Origin: Podospora bellae-mahoneyi
Taxonomy: Eukaryota; Ascomycota; Sordariomycetes; Sordariales; Podosporaceae
Length of the DNA: 64,000 bases
Reading direction: 5' to 3'
Assembly: GCF_035222275.1 (NCBI RefSeq)
Contig: NC_085885.1
Location: 3,596,001 to 3,660,000, forward strand
The notes under the pieces are model-generated. The model saw nothing but the letters and a program-made list of their open reading frames with translations. It had not been told where the DNA came from and did not search any database. The position numbers were made by a program, and so were the translations under genes. Each line of letters starts with the position of its first letter. Within the stretch, counting starts at the first letter, position 1. Below are positions 32,439-42,700 of the stretch, piece after piece.

Positions 32439-35092
32439 TCACTGCTTCCCCGTCTCCGTAATCCCATCAGCCTTTGTCTCAACAACCTTGTACACACCCG
32501 CATTACCCTCACCCGCCGCAGCCCGCTCATAAGCCTCATCACTCCTATCACACAACACCTCAATATCAGCATCACTGAGCACCTCCTTGTCCCCACTAAA
32601 CTTGTACACCTGCCCATCCTTCAACAGCAGCGCCTTGAGTGTTTCCTTGTCCAAGTCCTCTCTCATGTCAATCTTTTGCCCCATCGTCCTGAACCCACCC
32701 TTTTTGATCACCAGCTTCTCCAACCGTCTCTTTGCGTCTGCACTCCCCAATAGCTCGTCCTCTACAGTGTCCTTGGTAGCCAACCGGTACACAACCACCG
32801 GTCTTGTCTGACCAATCCTGTGAGCGCGATCTTGCGCTTGTAAATCCTGCTGCGGGTTCCAGTCACTATCAAACAAGATGACGGTGTCAGCCGAAGCAAG
32901 GTTGATACCCTGCCCCCCTGCCCTCGTGGTCAACAAGAAGATCTTGAGCTCAGGGTCCTTGTTGAAATCCTCAATTTGCGCCTGGCGGTCCTCCTGCGCT
33001 ACTGACCCATCGATGCGACATACCGGCCACCCGCGCAGGTCGGCGCAGTACGACTCGAGCAGATCAAGCTGCTTGTTGAACTGGCTGAAGATGAGCACCT
33101 TGTGGCCGCGCTCAAACAAGGCGGGGAGTAACCTGTCAAGAAGCAGCATCTTCCCTGAAGCAGTGACGATGGACTCGTCCGCTTCGCAGTCGTAAAAGTG
33201 ATGGGGGGAGTTGCACACCAGACGGAGCTGCATGACGGGGTTGCCGAGTTTCTTGAGGGAGATCTCGCGTTTGGCAAGCTCGAGGGTTTTGGCTCGTTCG
33301 AATTCACCGATGTCTTCGTCGAGGTCATTTTGTGCCTGCAGTTCGGTTTCCTTCTCGAGTTGTTTGGCCAACTTGGCCTCAAAGGCGTCGTCGTCGAGCA
33401 TGTCGTCGTCTGAATCGGCGTCTTTGTAGGATTTGCGGCCTCGTCGTGGTCGGCCGCGGACACTACTAGGGGTGGACTGACGACTTGACTTGACGCTCTT
33501 GGGGGCGGGAGACTGCGGTGCTGGTGAGGCCTTGCGCTTGGTGCTGGCCTTCCGTGGTGATTCGCGAATCGGAAGGGCAGCTTCTGCCGCAGCACCTTGT
33601 TTCTTAGCTAGGGTTGCGGCTTTAGGAGGACGCCCACTAGGTCGCTTTCCCATCATGAGGGCAAAGGCATTCTTCTTCGCTGGAGGAGCTGGTGGCTCTT
33701 CCATCTTGACTGACATCGGGCTGGTCCTTGCGGTCGATGAGGTGACCTCACTCTCCGTGTCTGGCTTCACGCTGCTTGACCTAGAGGAGCGCGTGCTGCG
33801 ACTGGGCGATAATGCTGAGCTGTTGGCAGCTGTGAGCCTCTCCACGACCTTGTTTTCCAAGTAGGCCCGAGTGTCGATATTCTTATCGCTGATAGCGTTG
33901 TACAAGTCTGTCTGCTCCCTGGTCATCGGCGCATACAAAACATACTCTCTCTTTTTGGGCAGGTACTTGGCGACATCAGCCTTGACTCTGCGCAGAAGCA
34001 AAGGCTGCAACACCACGTGCATCTTCTTGACGAGTTCTTGCTTGGCCTTATCAGCAATGAACTCTTCGGTTCCTTCTTCATCCTCGAGGTCACTAAAGTC
34101 GAACCAGCTCTCGAAAGACTCCCAGTCACTGAAGATCTTGGGCAACAAAAAGTTCAGCAGTGACCACAGTTCCTTGAGATTGTTCTGAAGAGGGGTGCCG
34201 GTAATCAGGAGACGGGTGGCAGAGGTGAATGTCTTGAGTTCCCGGAACAGCTTGGAGTCAAAGTTCTTCATCCGGTGACCCTCGTCGATGATGATAAACT
34301 CCCAGTTTATCTTGGAAAGGTTGGCACGGTCACGGATGACCATCTCATAGGTCGTGCAAACGACGGGAAACTTATTCGTAGGTCTGCCTCCCACGAGATG
34401 TTTGTTGATCTGGTTCTTGAAAATGCCGATACGCTGCTCGGGGGTGCCGTGGTACATGCAAACAGGGATTGAGGGGACCCATTTGTGAAACTCATTCATC
34501 CAGTTCGATAGTGTACTCAACGGAGCAACAATCAGATGTGGACCGAGGTAATTTTCTTGCTCGCGGAGGAGAGCAATCAGGGAGATGGTTTGGATGGTTT
34601 TGCCTGGAGGTTATTAGCATGTCAGTGTTAACGAAGCCGTGTAAGTGCTTGCATACCGAGACCCATCTCGTCAGCCAAAATGCCACTCATTCCCTGTACG
34701 CAAATCTCGTACATCCAAGTAAGACCCTCCAACTGGTAGTCTCGCATGGTGCCGCCAACCAAGCACTTGGGCTGCTTGGCCATGGTCAAGTCATGTTCTC
34801 CCAGTGTCTTGCCATCCAAGCCTGTTCCAACTCGGCCGAGGACTTTGGTCTTGTCTGTCAGAATGCTGCTAAACGCTGCACTCTGGGCGAGAAGAGCATC
34901 CAGGTCCTTTCCCTTAGCCTCACGCTCCTCCTTTGTCAAGGGTCTCCGCTTCCATTTCTTCTTGCGCTTCTCCTCAGCCTTGAGATTCGCGAGGTGGGCC
35001 TTTTCCTCCTCGGCGGCGAGTATTTGCTCCTCTCTCAGCTTGGTGTAGCTCATTTTGGGCTTCTCAGCTTCCATCGTATCGGCGGACGCCAT
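32439..35092 (-). CDS. mus-30: LSH/DDM1/HELLS-type SNF2 chromatin remodeller (MUS-30-like)
   Basis: Two exons (35092-34657, 34603-32439) with a 53-nt intron that splits the Walker A site (ILADEMGLG|KTIQ). 866 residues from the internal Met MASADTMEAEKP; an in-frame ATG-less extension upstream makes the start slightly uncertain. Motifs: TMRDYQLEGLTWMYE, IIIDEGHRMKN (motif II, DEGH), TGTPLQNNLKELWSLLNFLL, and in the C-lobe GSVAQEDRQAQIEDFNKD, TTRAGGQGINLASADTVI and AQDRAHRIGQTRPVVVYR. The domain order and the 'FxWMYELYENGxxGILADEMGLGKT'-like block are those of LSH/DDM1 and Neurospora MUS-30. A lobe-separating insert of about 170 residues is Ser/Lys-rich and holds AT-hook-like RGRPRRGRK and SGRPPK. 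Known family roles are chromatin remodelling, DNA-damage tolerance and, in plants and animals, DNA methylation. Confidence 0.92.
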
Positions 35093-35883
35093 CGGGGCGG
35101 AAGCGAGCGATGGTGCACAAGGGCTGATATGGTGTCGCAATGGAGAGCTACTAGGGAAGTCGTGATCGGACGAAAAACGCTGCTACCGCACGTCCGGATG
35201 AAAGAGTGCGGTCGCAAGTCGCAATTGGGAGCGAGGGGTGGGAGGGATGTCCCGGTCGTCAAAGCACGGCGGAATGCAACTCGCCACCACGTAGAAATCG
35301 TCGAGCAGTCGAACAATGAAGGCCAATCGAGTCGCCCAAATATTAAGCAGACAGTAGATTGTCGTAAAAAAGGACTTGACCGTCCAGAAAATACAAGGGA
35401 TCCTGCAAGAAGAGACAAGAGTGGCACTTCCCCTAAAAATGGTGAGAAAACACCGAAGGCAAAACAGTTTTGACAAAATCAATTAACAGAGGCGCGTCGA
35501 TGCACGCGACGGGCAATGGCGATTTTAATCGATTTCTGCACGCGTCAAAGAAGCAACGACGCGCAGTCACGCGCTTTTCCCAAAGCGACGAAGGTGCCAA
35601 GAGAACCGTTCTGCTCCCGCGCATTCCTGCCTGAAAGCCAAGGTCAGAAAATGCTAGAGCTAAAGTTGCCCCTCCTTTTGACTCAGAAAAAAGTGCCCCG
35701 CATTGAACATTGAACAGCTTCAATCAAGTCTATCATATTCCCGACCAACGGGATACACCAACCACGCTGTCCTTCCTCCGCCCCTCCTTTGCTGCTCTCC
35801 GAAGCGCAATCCCTCTTTCCGCCAGTCGACCATTCCAGTCACGACGACTTCCCCCCCTGTTTTTCCTGTCGAACCCGCGCACC
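35093..35883. promoter_or_regulatory. Divergent promoter region between LSH-like and Arc1-like genes
   Basis: About 0.8 kb between head-to-head genes. The right part (35710-35883) is open in frame with the Arc1-like gene and could be a 5' coding extension. Confidence 0.5.
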
Positions 35884-37116
35884 ATGGCCTACCTCGACTC
35901 CCAGAAATACACCCCCGCCGAGGAAACTGAGATCCAATCCTGGCTCTCCAAGGCCTCCTCCGTGTCTCCCGATAACTCCTCCCTCCTCGACGAGATTAAC
36001 AATACCCTCGCCACCCGCACCACCGCCCTCGGCACCAAGCCCTCCAAAGCCGATATTGCTCTGTATGAGTCCCTCGCGCCCCTCGTCAAGTCCTGGGGCC
36101 CCGAGCAGCGCACCGGCGAGCACGGTCACCCCAACATTGTTCGCCTCGTCGACTTTGTGCAAAACTCACCCTTTTTCGGGCTCGACGTCAAGGACAAGGT
36201 CGAGGTTGATGTTGAGGATATTCGCTATGTCAAGCCCGTCGTTGACGCCAAGGCCGAGAAGGAGAGGTTGAAGAAGGAGAAGGCTGCTGCTGCTGCTGCT
36301 GCCGCCGCCGCTGGTGGTAACGCTGAGCAAAAGACCCTCGTCGACCGCACAAAGGAGGCTGCCCAAACAGTCGTTGAAAAGGCCGTCGAAGCCAAGAACA
36401 CCGTTGTCGAGGCTGTCACTGGCGACGCTGCCGCCGCCGCTGGTGCCAAGCCCCAAAAGCAAAAGAAGGAAAAGAAGGAGAAGAAGGGCCGCGAGCCCGC
36501 CCCTCCTCCACCTCCCCAGGTCCTCTCGCCGTGCCTGATCGACCTCCGTGTTGGCCACATCCTCAAGGCGATCAAGCACCCCGAAGCTGACTCCCTTTAT
36601 GTCTCCACCATCGCCATGGGCGACAAACCCGGCACCGACGACACCACCGAAGTCGACGGTCAAATCTGCCGCACTGTCTGCTCGGGTTTGAACGGGTTGG
36701 TTCCTCTTGAGGAGATGCAAGGCCGCAAGGTGGTGGTGGTGTGCAACCTTAAGCCGGTCAAGATGAGGGGCATCAAGAGCAGCGCCATGGTGCTGGCTGC
36801 CTCGCCCAAGATCAAGGAGGGAGAGGTGGACGATCACAAGGGCCCCGTCGAGCTGGTCAACCCACCTGCCGATGCCAAGGCTGGCGAGAGGGTCTACTTT
36901 GAGGGGTGGGCCGGCGAGCCGGAGAAGGTGCTGAACCCAAAGAAGAAGATTTGGGAGACATTCCAGCCTGGGTTTACGACTACGGACGACTTGGAGGTTG
37001 CGTTTGATGCGGGGGTTGTGGAGGCGCTGGAGGGGAAGACGGGGTTGGGCAAGTTGGTGACGGAGAGCGGAGGAGTTTGCAAGGTGAAGAGCTTGACGGG
37101 TGCACAGGTTAGGTAA
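35884..37116 (+). CDS. Arc1/AIMP1-type tRNA-binding aminoacyl-tRNA synthetase cofactor
   Basis: Single exon, 410 residues from ACCATGG at 35884. The N-terminal third is GST-C/Arc1-like (IQSWLSKASSVSPDNSSLL .. TKPSKADIALYESLAPLV .. NIVRLVDFVQNSPFF). A Lys/Ala-rich linker follows with a nine-to-ten-Ala run and KKEKKEKKGREP. The C-terminal EMAP-II/OB-fold domain starts at LSPCLIDLRVGHILKAIKHP and contains SLYVSTIAMGD, RTVCSGLNGLVPLEEMQGR, VVVVCNLKPVKMRGIKSSAM. Arc1 delivers tRNAs to methionyl- and glutamyl-tRNA synthetases in the cytosol. The frame stays open upstream to an ATG at 35710, adding 58 residues that look like a mitochondrial presequence. Confidence 0.9.
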   Translation: MAYLDSQKYTPAEETEIQSWLSKASSVSPDNSSLLDEINNTLATRTTALGTKPSKADIALYESLAPLVKSWGPEQRTGEHGHPNIVRLVDFVQNSPFFGLDVKDKVEVDVEDIRYVKPVVDAKAEKERLKKEKAAAAAAAAAAGGNAEQKTLVDRTKEAAQTVVEKAVEAKNTVVEAVTGDAAAAAGAKPQKQKKEKKEKKGREPAPPPPPQVLSPCLIDLRVGHILKAIKHPEADSLYVSTIAMGDKPGTDDTTEVDGQICRTVCSGLNGLVPLEEMQGRKVVVVCNLKPVKMRGIKSSAMVLAASPKIKEGEVDDHKGPVELVNPPADAKAGERVYFEGWAGEPEKVLNPKKKIWETFQPGFTTTDDLEVAFDAGVVEALEGKTGLGKLVTESGGVCKVKSLTGAQVR

Positions 37117-37214
37117 TTTCTTCTTTTGAGTGTTTGGTTTTTTCACTGTGTGCAGGAACGATGGAGGAAAATAGAATAAAAAGGCTGTTTCCCTGTAATT
37201 TGCCTATGGAAGAA

Positions 37215-37240
37215 GGAAAGAAAGAAAGAAAGAAAGAGAG
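37215..37240 (+). repeat. GAAA microsatellite
   Basis: About six units of GAAA in the convergent 3' region, ending in GAGAG. Confidence 0.8.
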
Positions 37241-37353
37241 AAAATAAAAGCAACTAAAAATGTCATGAAACCTCCCCTTCTTCTTTTCCCCCGTCTCTCC
37301 GTCTCCTCCCCTCCTCCCCCCTCCCCCTTTTTTTTAATAAAAAAATGATCAAC

Positions 37354-37872
37354 TTAGTTTGGCTTGGTCAAAATCGCCGTGGGGAACGCTCCGGTGTGAG
37401 TCGGCGCGCAGCCGGTAGTGACGTACTCGGTGATGGTGGGGATCACGCATCCGGTAACGCACTTGGGGCAGCGGGCGGTGACGGTTTGGGTGGACGTCTT
37501 GGGGCAGCAGTCGTCGTGGCAGGGGACCTCCTTTTGCTCGATCTTGATGTAGGCCGGGCACATGATGGGGTCTTTGGGCTCGGGGCAGGCGGTGGCGCAG
37601 GCCTTTGGGGTGGTGGTGGTTGTGTGGGTGTAGCAGGAGGGCTTTGCGGAGCAGGCGGTTGGTTTGCTGGGGGGGGTGATTACGGGGAGGGAGGCGGTGA
37701 TGGCTGGGCCGCCGCCGGGGGCGGTGAGGACTGGGAGGGAGGTACCGGCTGGGATGGCGGAGCTGAACGGGGAAGGGGGGGGGAGTTAGTCAGTGGGGAT
37801 GGGAGGAGGAGAGGGGGAAAGGGGGACGTACACTGCTCCGGCGAGGAGGAGGAGGAGGGTTGGGAGTTGCAT
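37354..37872 (-). CDS. Small secreted cysteine-rich protein
   Basis: Two exons (37872-37832, 37762-37354) with a 69-nt intron; 149 residues. The leader MQLPTLLLLLAGAVSA is a clear signal peptide with the intron just before its end. The mature part starts Pro/Gly/Thr-rich and then holds 12 cysteines, including PCHDDCCPKTSTQ and ARCPKCVTGC, ending AFPTAILTKPN. The cysteine spacing is not one I can assign to a named family (not CFEM, hydrophobin or cerato-platanin by eye). Expected outside the cell or in the wall. No GPI signal seen. An effector or wall role would be a guess. Confidence 0.8.
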
Positions 37873-39734
37873 TTTGGTTGGAGAGGTGTGTGTGGGTAGA
37901 AGGCTAATAATACCTTTGCTTGATGAGCTGGTGGGTGCTGGTGGTGAAGAGGATGAGAAAGCACGAGGGGCAAGGTCAGAGTCTGGGAGCTTTATACTCT
38001 CACGCCGGCCATACTTTGGTTTCTCCTGTCGTTTTCTGTTCCTGAATCAGACCCTCAGTTGACATGTGCGATCGACGGTGTCACTCCCAGAGAGGTAGAA
38101 ACAAGGAAACGGTAACAGCGCACAATGCTACGGCAGCGACAAGTTGATGGGGTTAGACCTGGCTTGGCATCACGTTCAATCTGGTGATTTCTGCAGAGAG
38201 ATCGGGGGTAGAGATGCAGAGATGGGCATGGATACAACGCAGAAAAGGGGTCTACACTTTGAGGTGGTTGTGACTGCCTCCGATGGGATGCATGTGCTTC
38301 GATGAGTGGCAGATGTGTTGAACATACCCGACGTGTCTCTGCTTTCCGAGCCGGACATATGCTCTGCATGTGCTCATACACAACCCAACCTACTGTGTGT
38401 CTCGTCTTGACCCGATGACATTTTATGCTGTCCTTCTCATAGGCATAATTGAAGCTCCAGCATAAAGTCATATCACGGTCCAAAACCCTCTCTGCACTCA
38501 ACCATACCCAGCTGCGACTTTCTCTCTCGTTCCGGCTGCGTTAATTTACACCTATATTAACTGATTGCTACCGTAAAAAACATTAGGCGAGCGAGCAAAA
38601 CCCATAAACCGGGGGTGTACATAACTCGCGGATGTTGTTTCCAGGTTCAGGTCCCAAAGCCAAGACAACGATACCCGTTCAGGTAGACGCGGCAGATATA
38701 AAGCCGTTATTTTCTTGGAAGCCCTCTGCTGTCCAACTCTCAACATCTGTCAACTTTCCGAGGGTTTCGTAAGATTCCCGAGGTCTTTTAGAAACCACCG
38801 AGGTTTGTCCATAACAACATGGGGGATAACAGAACGGATACGAACCGGAAACAAACAACTCTGCTTTCTGGTAGATACCATCCGGGAAGTGGGAGAAAGT
38901 TTCTATTTATGTTTCCTTGGGTTCCTGGAATTGTGGATTTGAGCCAGACCAAAAAAAAAAAACACAGAATCACAACCGTGGTACTGTTATAAGGTATCTA
39001 GGGGGCAAGGCAAAACTCGACGTTGCTTTTGGGAAAGCTGGGGAAAGAGCCGATCAATTGGTCTCGGCATGGAGAGTCGGGAACGGCATGGTGACAGCGT
39101 CTGGCCTTGGCCCTTCAACCCCCTCCGCAACGGAAGCATTCTAGTTACTAATTGTGATACTTCAGTCTCTCAAAACTGGGGTTTCTGTTGTTACTTTATC
39201 TCTCTTCTGCAAGCACGACGTCCTATCACACCGACAAACACGCTCCCGTGGGTGCTGAATCGCCGGTTCGGAGTCGAAGGCAATGGAACCGGCCCATCCA
39301 TCATCTCATTCTTACTTTGCTGTTTTTCCGCCCATCTCTTGATACCCAGCCATACGAGTTTCAGTAGACAGGTGTCTTATGAGAGTTGAGGGTGTATCAA
39401 TTACATCTTTCAAGGCCTTTCTCGCACGTTGATACCACGACAAAACATCAGATTTGAGCAAGTGATGCACCTCACCTCTTACACTTTTCATATCGCACAA
39501 ACATGCTACCCAACCATATCTGTACTCTACTTTACATTTTCTCAAACCATCACGCCTCCCCTCGCCAAAGTCTTTTTATCCGCATTCTCCCAAAACCCAG
39601 TTCATCTACAACGCCACGCAGTATTCATGAAACCAAAAACAACAAAAAAAGAAAGATCCTTGCCAAAAAGAAAAAGAAAAAAAAACGCCGCCCGATGCGC
39701 ATGACCCCAGTGTTGTAAATACTTGTGTAGAACA
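37873..39734. other. Intergenic, about 1.9 kb
   Basis: Promoter of the secreted-protein gene and 3' flank of the mitochondrial RNA polymerase gene. Short open frames only; an A-tract lies at 38949-38963 and A-rich DNA at 39640-39690. No gene supported. Confidence 0.4.
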
Positions 39735-42700
39735 TCATGAGAAAAAGTACTTGCTCTGCCTCAGCATTTGAATGTCAAAGTCGCCCTTGGCCGGGATGTC
39801 GGGGAAGGTCAGTGGAAGCCAGACAGTGACTTTTTGTTGCTGTGTTGTATTATTAGGAAAATTTTTGTCCTTTCTTGCCGAGAAAAGGTTCTTCTCCCAC
39901 TTCTTCCCAGACACTTGGGCGGACTCGTCGGCTTGTTCTCCCTCTCCCAAGAGCTCTGTTGCGTCAGCCTCGCCCTCCATGCCGTGCTCCATGCCGTCCT
40001 CCATGCCATCCTCCGGTGCCGCCGTTGTGTCCGCCTCCGCTTCCACCGCCTCGGCGGCGCCGACCATCGAGTCAGGTGAACCCAACTTCTCAAGGATGCT
40101 AGCAGGCGTAACCATTTCCTCGCCTTCGAGTCTCTCCGAGGGAACCTCCGACTTGAGAAGCTTGAGCCGCTTCACTTCGAGCAACAACTCTTGACGGGCT
40201 GTCATGCGAACGCCCTTCCGCCAATCTTCGATCGCTTTCCCGGCCGGTGTGTTCTTGACGACGGTGGCGAGGTATACGGAATCACCAAAGCGGGCTTCAA
40301 ACTCGCGCTTCAGGCGGCCAATGACATCCTCTTCGTGGATTCTAATGAACGAATCCCTGATGATGTCACTCATGATGTCTACATCAGACGCGTGTGTCCA
40401 AAACGAATCGTGGACGGCCGCAAACGTCAGGCCGCGCTCATCAGACTCCAACGCCGACAGCATCATGTGGCTGGCGTCGAGAGAGTGAATAAAGTTGGGC
40501 GGGAAGGCCTGCAGTTGCTTACGTCGGTTCACAGGGTCGGATCGATTCGTGTCCATGAGGCTGAGATTTTGAAGACAGGTCGCGATCACACGATTGGCCG
40601 TGTTACGGTATGGCTGCACCACAGGCATCCGCAGGGGCGTTGTCCATACGATGGTGGAGAGAAACTTTTCCTTTAGAGCTTCAAGCGTGGATTCGTTCTT
40701 GACCGCTCTGAGCGACTTCGACTTCCGCTTGGGTGCCATGATAGCAACCTCGTCAGATGCTGCTTTTTTGGGCCGCGGTCTGTGCGAATCGGCTTCATAC
40801 AAGGCCTGCTGGGCCTTCTGGTGCTCGACCTCATCCTGCTCCTCCATGGCAATCCTTCTCAGTTGCTCGGCGTTCAGTGACTGGCATACACGGCCGCCTA
40901 TTTCACCTAGCCACTTCTGGATGTCGTGAGCGCCCTTGAACATGCTAGACAGTGCGTCAAACACCTTGCTAGTGCAGTAGGCGGCGAGCACGTTGGGATT
41001 GATACCGGTGTCAGCCTCAATGGTGGGATAGAGGGCATCCAGCTGTTTCAGGATCTGCTTTCTGGCACCTGTTCGAGTGACGCCGTAGACGTTCGTCATG
41101 ACGGTCTGCTTAACCACCTTTCTGACGATCTTGCCTTTGAGGGCTATCGCGAGGTCAAGCTTGAGCTCGTCGGCGTCATAGTCTATGCGTTTCGCCACGA
41201 TATCAGCGACGGCCGAGTAGACATCGGCCGGCCGCTCGCCGGGAATGAGATTGACTTGCTCGGCACCCCACGCGTCACCACCGAGAGCGGCATAATGCTG
41301 AAGACCATTGCAGGTGCCGTCTTGGTGAATTGGGAGGTGGGACACGAAGTGAGTAGGGTCCGGGTGCTCCAGGGCGTCTGTCAGCTCAAAGCAGGTCGCA
41401 AGGCATTGCCATGGGTCCTCGGCCTTGAGCCACCAGCCGTTGCCATTCAGCGGGTTCCGAACCGAGTCGAGCGCGTTCTGAAGGTTTTCATTGGCAAACT
41501 CCTCACGCTCGGCCAAACTCGCCTTGTCGAAACCGTAGACGTTGGCGAGATGGATCTTGAGCCACCGCAGCCCGTTGGTGCCCAGCGGCTTTCCCTTGGC
41601 AAACTTGAGCAGGCCGCGCATGTGGTCAGCACCCATATGGTTAAGGTAGGTCGGAACCGGGTACGCTCGCCCACGGAAATCCAGATTGTGAGGGAAGAAG
41701 AAGGTCTGGTCACGGAAGGCTCGTGCGATCTCCAACTGGAAATTCATAAAGCATCGCTGCGAGTGCAGACCGCCCTTTTCGTTCTCGACTGCCTTGACAG
41801 CCTTGAGCCAAACACGTCGGGCCAAGGGGTCGTCCAGGTTTTCAGGCTCGGGCGGCATCGGCAGGTTGGGGTTCACGGCTGGAATGTTGGCGACTTCTGC
41901 TCCGTTGTTCCAGGCTTCAAGCATGACATCGAACACCTTGCGGTTGATTCTCCAAGCTGTTTGCCCCAACACATCGAGCCCCTTCATCATCTGCTCCATG
42001 TCGCCTCTCTCGATGGCGGCCTCGGTGTAGATTTGCTGATCCTTCTCCTGTGCCTTGGCTCGAACCACGGATGTCGGATATTCGATGAACCCGCCCTTCT
42101 CCCACTTGGTCCATGGCTCAGGCTCGACCACCATGGGCAGATGCCGGGCAAGCACCTCAACTCGAGGTTCCGTCTTCAGGATATCAACCAGGGCGCGATT
42201 GGGCACAATGACGCCAACCTTCTTTCCCCTCCTCAGCTGGGTTGAATGGGAGAAGGCGGGCTGCATCTGCGAGACGAGCTCCTTGGTCTCCGGGTGCTCC
42301 CTGACGACAGTCACCTTTGCCGTGTCCAGAAAAGCGCCCAGCAGCAGGGCGCCGAATTTGGTTTTGGTGGTCGCAGGCCACCTTGGCTCCAAAATCGGTA
42401 ATGGCAAGTCAGAGGAAAAGACCTTGCCATCATTGGCCGCTTGCGCTGGCTCTTCTTGGCCTCCTCTCTTGGCCGCATAGTAGTCGCGCGCCTTGGCCAC
42501 CTTCAAGAGCGTCTTCGCCTTTTGCTCACGAGCCTTTTGCGTCCTGGCCATCTCTTTTGGGATGCTCTGCGTTGCCTTGTAGACTCGAATGTCTTCTTCG
42601 ACGCTGCTCGCGAGGTGATGCACGACCCTGGTGAGAGGAACGCCCTTATCGACACCATATGTGGAAACCAGACTGAGCAAGGAGAGGATAACTACGGCCG

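Noticed and set aside
36166-37146. 326-codon minus-strand open frame
   Set aside because: Antisense shadow of the Arc1-like gene, made of Leu/Gly/Ser runs mirroring its codons.
40926-42245. 439-codon plus-strand open frame
   Set aside because: Lies entirely antisense to the conserved mitochondrial RNA polymerase exon; no own domain.
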